A stretch of DNA of 64,000 nucleotides from Paenibacillaceae bacterium (GTDB lineage Bacteria; Bacillota; Bacilli; Paenibacillales; Paenibacillaceae), in assembly GCA_900766135.1 (NCBI GenBank), contig CAAFUF010000058.1:1-64000 (forward strand), in the 5' to 3' direction. The first letter of the stretch is position 1. Each line of letters starts with the position of its first letter. Below, piece after piece: positions 57,880 through 64,000 of the stretch. The notes beneath the pieces were generated by a model that was not told the DNA's origin, did not search any database, and saw only the letters and a list, made by a program, of their open reading frames with translations. Made by a program: the position numbers and the translations under genes.

Positions 57880-58923
57880 TTGGATATGTTTCAGGATTTA
57901 GAGCTGGAGGAATGGGCGGAACAGAGGGAGAGCGGCAAGGCGATCACGATGATCGACGTGAGATCGCCTTCCGAGTTCACCGAATCCACGATTCCGGGCA
58001 GCTTGAATATCCCGCTCTTTGACGATCAGGAGCGGGCGGAAATCGGAACTTTATACAAACAAGTGAGTGTGGATGCCGCTAAACAGCGCGGGCTTGAAAT
58101 CGTTTCGGCCAAGCTGCCGGATTTCGTCCGGAAGTTTGCGGAAATTTCCGGGCGTAAAGCGGTATTCTGCTGGCGCGGGGGCATGCGGAGCCGAACGACG
58201 GCCACGCTGCTCAGCCTCATGGATATTCACACCTACCGGCTGGCTGGCGGATACCGGGCTTATCGCCAATGGGTCGTCAGCACGCTGGAGAATCTGGACT
58301 TTGCGCCGGAATTGACCGTGATCCACGGGAATACGGGAAGCGGCAAGACGCTGTTGCTGCGTAAACTCCAGGAACAAGGATACCCCGTGATCGATCTGGA
58401 AGGGATGGCCGGCCATCGGGGATCGGTGTTTGGCCAAATCGGGCTGCAGGCCCATAACCAGAAGATGTTCGATTCGCTGCTGCTGGAGGATTTACTGCGT
58501 TATCGGGAAGCGCCCTATGTGTTGATGGAGGCGGAAAGCAAACGGATCGGCAAAGTGGTCGTCCCCGATTTGCTCATGGCGAAGAAAGAGCAGGGCCGTC
58601 ATATCCGTATCGACCTGCCGACGAACGTCCGCGTGCAGATCATTTTGGAGGATTATAAGCCTTGGAACAATCCGGAGGCCTGTTTGCAGGCGTTCCGGAA
58701 AATCAAATCGAAGATCCATACGCCGATCGCTGCGGAAATCGAACAAAGCTTGCTTGCGGGCCGCTTTGACCGTGCGGTTGAACTTCTGCTGATCTACTAT
58801 TATGATCCCCGGTATGCGCATACGGAGGGTCAATACGAGGATGCGGAGTTTACGGTAATCCGTTCCGACTCGGTCGATGGGGCGGTTATGAAGGCAGAGC
58901 GGCTCTTGCCAAAGCCGGATTAA
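57880..58923 (+). CDS. mnmH: tRNA 2-selenouridine synthase
   Basis: A 347-aa enzyme replacing the 2-thio group of wobble uridine in tRNA by selenium using selenophosphate. N-terminal rhodanese domain with catalytic C97 in AVFCWRGGMRSRTTA, then a P-loop domain with HGNTGSGKTLLLRKLQE (about 148-165). Start TTG 57880 (AGGAAGGGG 9 nt upstream); ATG 57886 is the alternative. Coupled with selD and closed by a terminator at 58939. Confidence 0.92.
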   Translation: MDMFQDLELEEWAEQRESGKAITMIDVRSPSEFTESTIPGSLNIPLFDDQERAEIGTLYKQVSVDAAKQRGLEIVSAKLPDFVRKFAEISGRKAVFCWRGGMRSRTTATLLSLMDIHTYRLAGGYRAYRQWVVSTLENLDFAPELTVIHGNTGSGKTLLLRKLQEQGYPVIDLEGMAGHRGSVFGQIGLQAHNQKMFDSLLLEDLLRYREAPYVLMEAESKRIGKVVVPDLLMAKKEQGRHIRIDLPTNVRVQIILEDYKPWNNPEACLQAFRKIKSKIHTPIAAEIEQSLLAGRFDRAVELLLIYYYDPRYAHTEGQYEDAEFTVIRSDSVDGAVMKAERLLPKPD

Positions 58924-58938
58924 TGATAAACGTTTCTA

Positions 58939-58974
58939 AACAGCTCGCAGATGTTTTTGCGGGCTGTTTTTTTG
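58939..58974 (+). terminator. Terminator after mnmH
   Basis: AACAGC-TCGC pairs with GCGGGCTGTT, followed by TTTTT, at 58939-58974. Confidence 0.85.
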
Positions 58975-59059
58975 ATGTTCCGATTTGGGGATGGAAAAGA
59001 CAGACAAACCGCTTTACAATAGAGAAGAAAATACTGGGAATAGTGGGAAGGTGAAACGG

Positions 59060-61459
59060 TTGAAGCAACAGGCTAAGAAATTCGGCAGGGCAGCTGGCAA
59101 AAAGCCGTCGGTCCAAATGGCGTTCGTCGGTTTGATTGCGCTTTCAGTGGCTTTGCCGCAAGGCGCGGCGTTCGCGGATGATGCAGCGGCAACCTCGACC
59201 TCAACAACTGCGGTCGTCGTGGACTCCGGGAATTTAGGCACGGGCTCGTCCCAATCGGGGGATACGGCAACTGACCCGTCCAAAGCGAAAATCACAAAAG
59301 AGCAGGCCATCGCCAAGGTCCGGGAGTGGTTCCCGGCGTTGGAAGCAGCCACGGTATCCCAGGTGGATTATGGCGTGAATAATGTGTACCCGGCTCCGAG
59401 CAATCAAGAGGTATGGACGATTCAATGGCGGGTGGAGTTTGGCAATAGCAGCTACGGCTTTGACAGCAAAGTCGACGCCATTACCGGAGATCTGATTAGT
59501 ACATATATCAGTTTTCCGCGGGAAGGCAACAAGTCGTATTATCCTCCGAAATATACGAGAGAGCAGGCTTTGGAGAAGGCGAAGGCCTTTATCGCCAAAG
59601 CCGTTCCATCGTTATCTGCGGACGAGGTGAAGGAAAGCGATTCGATTTTTTACGCGGATACGCAGGCTTTATTTGGCCCCGTGAACTATAACTTTAATTT
59701 CAGTGTTCTGAAGAACGGTCTGCCCTCCGGTTTTGAATCCATCAATCTCACGATTACCGGCGATGGCGAAGTGATGCAATTCAGCCGGCCAGGGGAGAGG
59801 TTGGATTATCCGTCCTCCGTTCCGACGGTTTCGAAAGCCGATGCGGAGAAGAAATTCCGGGAGGAGTTCCAGGTTGAGCTGGGATATCTCCCGGTGTACA
59901 AGAACGGCGTCATCTCGGATTGGGTGTTGGCTTGGGGGCCGTCCTCCGATGCTTCCCAGGTGATTAACGCCCTGTCTGGCCATAAGATCGACGGCGAAGG
60001 CAAAGAAATGACCGCCACCAAGGTTGCGTACAGCGATGTTCCGACCGGAACCAAGCTGTTTCAGCCGAGAACATCCACCACCGAATTGACGTCCGACGAA
60101 GCCGCCAAGCTGGTGGAACAAACCGTCTTTATTCCGGAAGGACGGAAACTCAGCTATCCGAACCTGGACAAGGATTATCAGAACCCGGAGCGTAAGACTT
60201 GGCGCTTAAGATGGGAAGAGGAGCGTCAAAATCAGGCGGGTCCTTTCTACTTCCCGGCGCAAACGTACGCAACGGTCGATGCCTTAACCGGACAAATCCT
60301 GGAGTTCCAAGTTGAATCCTATAATTACGGAGAGCCGCGCGAACCGTTGGCGGCGCCTTCGGGAGCAGCTAAACTTAATTACGAGCAGGCGAAACAGCGA
60401 GCTCTGGAGTGGGTCAACCAGCTGTATCCGCAAGCAAGCCGGGATTTGAAACTGGTTGAACGCGGGGAATCTTGGAGCCGCCTCTCGAACGGGGAGCAAT
60501 TCCGCTTCGAGCTTAACCGTTACGTGAACGATATTCCGGTGCTTGGCGGAGGGGTATCCATGACGGTCGACGCCTACGGTCGATTGTTCTACTATTCGAT
60601 GAACCGCGTCCAAGTTCCGGCGAATATGCCTGACGGCAAGGCCGTGACCGTAACTGCCGAGCAAGCGCTTAAATCGTATTTGGACAATTATAAATTGGAA
60701 TTGCAATATACCCAAATCGGCGGGTATATGGTTGATAACTCTTACGTGGAGCCGAAGGTTTACCTGGTCTACTCTCCGCAGGCCAAGGATCCATCGAAGC
60801 CTTACCAGGTGCTGAATGCCGTGACGGGGAAATGGGTGACCACCTTTGAGGACCTCCGTATGGAACCGGCGGGGAATGTAGAGCCTAAGGATCTGAAAGG
60901 CCATTGGGCTGAAGCGGATTTAAGGACTTTGGTTCAGTACCGTATTCTTGAACCCGACAGCCAAGGGAACCTGAATCCGGACGAGTCGATTACGGTGGGC
61001 GATTGGCTGACCTACGCCGTTAAGGCGGCGAATCCCAACTATACCGGATACGTGCTGGCTTCCTCCACAGTGGCGGCAGCAGCTGTTCCGACGGACAGCA
61101 AGTATTCCCAGGTCGTCAGTTACGCCGCCGAGCTGGGGTGGATCGACGACGCCCAACCGTTGCAGTTGGATCGCACGCTGACCCGGGAGCAGTTGGCCGT
61201 CCTGCTCACCTCAATCGTGAAATACGACCGATTGGCGGCGAATTTCTTCGGTAAAGATGCATGGGTCGATCAGTTTAGCGACGACAAGCAAATCACCAGG
61301 CCCGGCGAGGTCGCCGTTGCGGTACGACTTGGATTGCTGCAGGGGCAAAACGGCAAATTCAACCCGCAGCGTCAAGTCACCAAAGCCGAAGCGGCTTCCA
61401 TTCTGATGCGATTGGTGAAGCTCCAAGGCCGAATCGACCAGCCGATCGGCATAGAATAA
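59060..61459 (+). CDS. Surface protein with YcdB-type repeats and S-layer homology domains
   Basis: A 799-aa exported protein: signal peptide (VGLIALSVALPQGAAFADD, cut near residue 34), four PepSY/YcdB-like repeats (for example KEQAIAKVREWFPALEAATV, REQALEKAKAFIAKAVPSLS, YEQAKQRALEWVNQLYPQAS) and C-terminal SLH domains (LKGHWAEADLRTLVQYRILE, YAAELGWIDDAQPL, FSDDKQITRPGEVAVAVRLG) that bind pyruvylated cell-wall polymer. TTG 59060 is chosen for GGAAGGTG 7 nt upstream; GTG 59051 or ATG 58991 are alternatives, though TACAAT near 59020 may be its -10. Role at the surface unknown. Confidence 0.8.
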   Translation: MKQQAKKFGRAAGKKPSVQMAFVGLIALSVALPQGAAFADDAAATSTSTTAVVVDSGNLGTGSSQSGDTATDPSKAKITKEQAIAKVREWFPALEAATVSQVDYGVNNVYPAPSNQEVWTIQWRVEFGNSSYGFDSKVDAITGDLISTYISFPREGNKSYYPPKYTREQALEKAKAFIAKAVPSLSADEVKESDSIFYADTQALFGPVNYNFNFSVLKNGLPSGFESINLTITGDGEVMQFSRPGERLDYPSSVPTVSKADAEKKFREEFQVELGYLPVYKNGVISDWVLAWGPSSDASQVINALSGHKIDGEGKEMTATKVAYSDVPTGTKLFQPRTSTTELTSDEAAKLVEQTVFIPEGRKLSYPNLDKDYQNPERKTWRLRWEEERQNQAGPFYFPAQTYATVDALTGQILEFQVESYNYGEPREPLAAPSGAAKLNYEQAKQRALEWVNQLYPQASRDLKLVERGESWSRLSNGEQFRFELNRYVNDIPVLGGGVSMTVDAYGRLFYYSMNRVQVPANMPDGKAVTVTAEQALKSYLDNYKLELQYTQIGGYMVDNSYVEPKVYLVYSPQAKDPSKPYQVLNAVTGKWVTTFEDLRMEPAGNVEPKDLKGHWAEADLRTLVQYRILEPDSQGNLNPDESITVGDWLTYAVKAANPNYTGYVLASSTVAAAAVPTDSKYSQVVSYAAELGWIDDAQPLQLDRTLTREQLAVLLTSIVKYDRLAANFFGKDAWVDQFSDDKQITRPGEVAVAVRLGLLQGQNGKFNPQRQVTKAEAASILMRLVKLQGRIDQPIGIE

Positions 61460-61480
61460 CGCCGCTGGGTGAAAGAAGAA

Positions 61481-61510
61481 GGGAGAGGCCATGAGGCCTC
61501 TCTCTTTTTT
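61481..61510 (+). terminator. Terminator of the SLH protein gene
   Basis: GAGAGGCC (about 61483-61490) pairs with GGCCTCTC (61495-61502), followed by TCTTTTTT. The rest of 61460-61609 has no gene. Confidence 0.85.
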
Positions 61511-61609
61511 GTAAGCTTGGTTGGATTGCGGAAGGGTAAATTGCAGGATTTATGCTTGGTGATTTCGAATGGAGAAGGAAACAATATAACGTAAGGAGGT
61601 AACTCCGAC

Positions 61610-62461
61610 TTGGACCATAAGGGAAACAATCAGTCAAAATTCGAGTTGCGAGAACAGCTGCAGCTTATTCGGCAACAGGGGAGCTTCACCCCCTCTTCTA
61701 ATGCTGCGTTTCAACTTGCCTTGTCAATGATGGAGTATCTCGGCGATCCAGACCCGGTGCTTCGAGATGAACTCATTTACAGCATACTCCAGAGTTGGGT
61801 CATCGAGGGGGTATTTCAGCCGCAGCAGTTACGCCAGCTATTATCGATTGCCATGGATGATAATCATCTCTTTTATCGGATCGGAGAGGAGAAGACAAAT
61901 TCGGTTTTTGTACGTTCGTTCTCCGCATTAATCCTACCGCTTATCCTAGGGGCGGATCGGCAAATTTCCTTTTTGGATGATTCAGATATTCGTACGATTG
62001 TCTATAAACTAACAGACTATATCAACCGGGAGAAAGATTTAAGAGGATACACCGGTGAAACGGGTTGGGCTCACGCAGTGGCGCATGCCGCTGACGCAGT
62101 CGAGGATGTCGCTCAATCTAAGTACATACGCCCCGAAGATTTAAGTGGCTTCATGGATGCTTTTAAATCTCAATTACGCCAAACCCAATATACATTTATC
62201 CATGAAGAGGATGAACGGATGATTTCGGCTGTAGTTACTCTATTGAACCGAAATCTCCTGGAGGACAAGGAGCTATGCAGGTGGATTGCCGATTTAGGAG
62301 ATACTCCGAAAGTCGGTGATCCTCCGGTAGATCTTGTGTCTATGACAAACATAAAGAATTTTCTAAGAAGCTTATATTTTCGACTACTGCCGAATGAAGG
62401 GATGGCCCGATTTATCGATCCAATCCTTATGGCGTTGAGCGGAAAGTTGTTCCGGTCGTAA
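61610..62461 (+). CDS. DUF2785 family protein
   Basis: A 283-aa soluble, helical protein: DPDPVLRDELIYSILQSWVI, RSFSALILPLILGADR, DLRGYTGETGWAHAVAHAAD and KNFLRSLYFRLLPNEGMA are blocks of the DUF2785 family (Bacillus relatives of unknown role). Start TTG 61610 with AAGGAGGT 9 nt upstream, a strong site. AT-richer than its neighbours. The HAVAHAAD segment with two His and Asp might bind a metal; that is speculation. Confidence 0.8.
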   Translation: MDHKGNNQSKFELREQLQLIRQQGSFTPSSNAAFQLALSMMEYLGDPDPVLRDELIYSILQSWVIEGVFQPQQLRQLLSIAMDDNHLFYRIGEEKTNSVFVRSFSALILPLILGADRQISFLDDSDIRTIVYKLTDYINREKDLRGYTGETGWAHAVAHAADAVEDVAQSKYIRPEDLSGFMDAFKSQLRQTQYTFIHEEDERMISAVVTLLNRNLLEDKELCRWIADLGDTPKVGDPPVDLVSMTNIKNFLRSLYFRLLPNEGMARFIDPILMALSGKLFRS

Positions 62462-62514
62462 AGGTCGCTGAAGCGGTAAAATGGCAGTTGACTCCCCCCC
62501 TTTGAGGAGGCCTT

Positions 62515-62700
62515 ACGCTATTCATCAACGACTATCTGGCTTTTATGACGAAGCACGGCCATCCCGCAGATCTTGCGGATTTCGCCGCGCAAGCCCGATT
62601 CTTCCTTAGCGATGATTTCCATCGCACCCTGCTGGAAGGACAACAAACCGGACTGGCGTATTATTTGCTGGCGGCGGCCGAGGCCTATGCCGCAACTTAG
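62515..62700 (+). pseudogene. C-terminal remnant of an unknown protein
   Basis: The frame LTLFINDYLAFMTKHGHPAD, LADFAAQARFFLSDDF, TGLAYYLLAAAEAYAA ends at TAG 62698 and has no start near a ribosome site. It looks like a genuine alpha-helical protein tail, but I cannot name the family. It follows the DUF2785 gene. A hairpin CATCGGGCC/GGCCCGATG (62760-62782) lies between it and the converging membrane-protein gene; otherwise the gap is empty. Confidence 0.4.
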
Positions 62701-62798
62701 TCTAGTTCCGACGGCAAGTATAAGCCATATATTGAACCGAACAAGTATCACTGGAATGCACATCGGGCCTACTTGGCCCGATGTGGTGTACCCCAATT

Positions 62799-63983
62799 TC
62801 ATTGTTCTAGTCCATCCATTATTTGATCGCCTGTAACAGAAGCAGGGGCGGCATCCTTTGCTCGGTTTGCCTTAAATCCGGAAGCGAGCAGCAAGACCAA
62901 AAATCCACCGGCGACACCCCACAAAATAAAGGCGTTTGAGCTAACCGCGTCCAATCCGCCGAAGTACATCACTTCCCGTAACCCTTCTGCCGCGAACCGT
63001 AATGGCGTCCACGAATAGATCCAATCTCGCGTCGTCTGTGGCAAGAATTCCGGAGCCGTGTTCAGCAACGGGATGGAAAAAAACATCAGGAATACGAGCA
63101 GTGGCATCGCCCGGAAACCTATCCAATTCAATAAGGAAGATTGCAGCAGGAAGAACGTTGATCCGACCAGACATAAGAACAACCAAGTTCCCCCTGCATC
63201 TGCCATTTGCATGCCGTACCACGACAAGGCCATCCAAAGGGTAAAGCCTGAGGCAAGGCTCACGATCACAAGTCCGACGGTCGCTTGCACCGTACTGACC
63301 GCCCATCCTCTTGAACCTGCAGCAATCGCCTTCTTGCTAGCCAGGAACAAGAAGATTCCAGTCACCAGACTGCCGATCCACATAACCTGGGTTAACAAAG
63401 CCGGTGCATTCCCCAAAGCATTGTTAACCCCCGGCGAGTGGATGACCTCTTCTTGAACGCTCATAGGGGTCACTAAAGCTTTAGCCGCCTCAACTGGAAT
63501 TTGCCCTTTTTGCTTTCCGATCTGCTCAAGCAGTTGTTGCGAAAGTTCCTCGCCAATCATTCTCAGAGCTTGCCCCAATGCCGTTGTTACTATCGTCGAA
63601 GCTTGGGTGCTCATGCCCTCGTTAGCGATGATCTTCACATGAGGATGAATCGGCGAAGAAGTTGCTAACGAAAGCAAGCCGCTGCTCAGATTTGCCGGAA
63701 GCACCAGCGCTCCGTAATATTCGCGTTTATCCAGCCCTTCCCGAGCTTCTTCCTCGGAACCCACAACATGCCAAACGAACGGCAACGCCGGGTTCGAACC
63801 TAATGTCGTCTGAATCGCCTTCCCTACCTCTAACGTTTCGCCAGACGGCAGTTCCGTCGGTTGATCAAGGACAACAAGGGCCACCGGAATCTCTTTTGGC
63901 TCCGATCCAAGCACCGAACCCATCGTTGCCGATCCGAATAGGATCAACACGATCAGGACGAGCGCCATTCCCAGCCACATCAT
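62799..63983 (-). CDS. YhgE/Pip or ABC-2-type membrane protein (5' end beyond window)
   Basis: The visible 394 residues have an N-terminal hydrophobic helix (MWLGMALVLIVLILFGS), an extracellular domain (SVLGSEPKEIPVALVVLDQP, YYGALVLPANLSSGLLSLAT, VTTALGQALRMIGEELSQQL) and five to six C-terminal helices (WIGSLVTGIFLFLASK ...). This is the layout of YhgE/Pip and DUF3533/ABC-2 permease proteins. The frame is open up to the window edge (LLTQK before the first Met), so the true start probably lies outside. Role: export or phage/toxin receptor-like, unknown. Confidence 0.65.
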   Translation of the reverse strand: MMWLGMALVLIVLILFGSATMGSVLGSEPKEIPVALVVLDQPTELPSGETLEVGKAIQTTLGSNPALPFVWHVVGSEEEAREGLDKREYYGALVLPANLSSGLLSLATSSPIHPHVKIIANEGMSTQASTIVTTALGQALRMIGEELSQQLLEQIGKQKGQIPVEAAKALVTPMSVQEEVIHSPGVNNALGNAPALLTQVMWIGSLVTGIFLFLASKKAIAAGSRGWAVSTVQATVGLVIVSLASGFTLWMALSWYGMQMADAGGTWLFLCLVGSTFFLLQSSLLNWIGFRAMPLLVFLMFFSIPLLNTAPEFLPQTTRDWIYSWTPLRFAAEGLREVMYFGGLDAVSSNAFILWGVAGGFLVLLLASGFKANRAKDAAPASVTGDQIMDGLEQ

Positions 63984-64000
63984 TTTTTGCGTCAGTAATT

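Overview
The window reads as chromosome of a spore-forming, Gram-positive, moderately high-GC Bacillota, most likely Paenibacillaceae (Paenibacillus or a close relative). The signs are a GerA-type spore germination cluster, an S-layer (SLH) protein, YesM/YesN regulators beside a YtcP/LplB-type sugar ABC importer, YfiT/BstA-type (DinB) bacillithiol transferases, AraR operators, Fur boxes, ydaO-type c-di-AMP riboswitches and sigma-A-like promoters. No rRNA, tRNA, CRISPR array, integrase or replication origin was recognised.

Layout. 1-20.6 kb is an accessory belt. It opens with the end of an IS256-like element that has removed the start of a methyltransferase gene. Many small, mostly AT-rich, plus-strand single genes follow (GNAT, VOC, DinB, SRPBCC, NUDIX, O-methyltransferase, serine hydrolase) mixed with gene fragments. 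Many of them are separated by structured non-coding repeats built like integron attC sites: a 7-nt outer pair, a 9-nt inner pair, a constant 6-nt spacer, and covariation between the arms. An intact araR/araBDA arabinose unit (6.7-11.9 kb) interrupts the belt. A PadR regulator with an SGNH esterase sits at 15-16.5 kb.

20.8-32.3 kb is core-like: a FusB-type EF-G binding protein, a GerA-family germination locus with its permease gene divergent, a Fur-controlled siderophore uptake pair followed by an internally deleted nitroreductase, and a histidine kinase-response regulator-pssA-dedA operon. 32.4-39.7 kb holds a YesN/YesM pair divergent from a three-gene sugar importer. 40-43.8 kb is a run of small enzymes, several with 4-nt gene overlaps.

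44-52 kb is a potassium module. One strong promoter precedes two tandem c-di-AMP riboswitches, each with its own terminator, then an RCK-like small protein, two micro-membrane proteins (the second is KdpF), kdpA, kdpB, kdpC, and a 785-aa protein made of two KdpD-N/USP modules with no transmembrane or kinase domain. Known biology links c-di-AMP to both the riboswitch class and, in Staphylococcus aureus, the KdpD USP domain, so one messenger may gate this operon at RNA and protein levels. 52-64 kb carries a BstA-like transferase, a secreted GH27-type glycosidase, a COG0701 permease, selD-mnmH (tRNA 2-selenouridine), a YcdB-domain/SLH surface protein, a DUF2785 protein and an incomplete YhgE/ABC-2-type membrane protein at the right edge.

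Two systems most deserve follow-up: the attC-like cassette belt without an integrase, and the double-riboswitch kdp operon ending in the tandem kinase-less KdpD-like protein.
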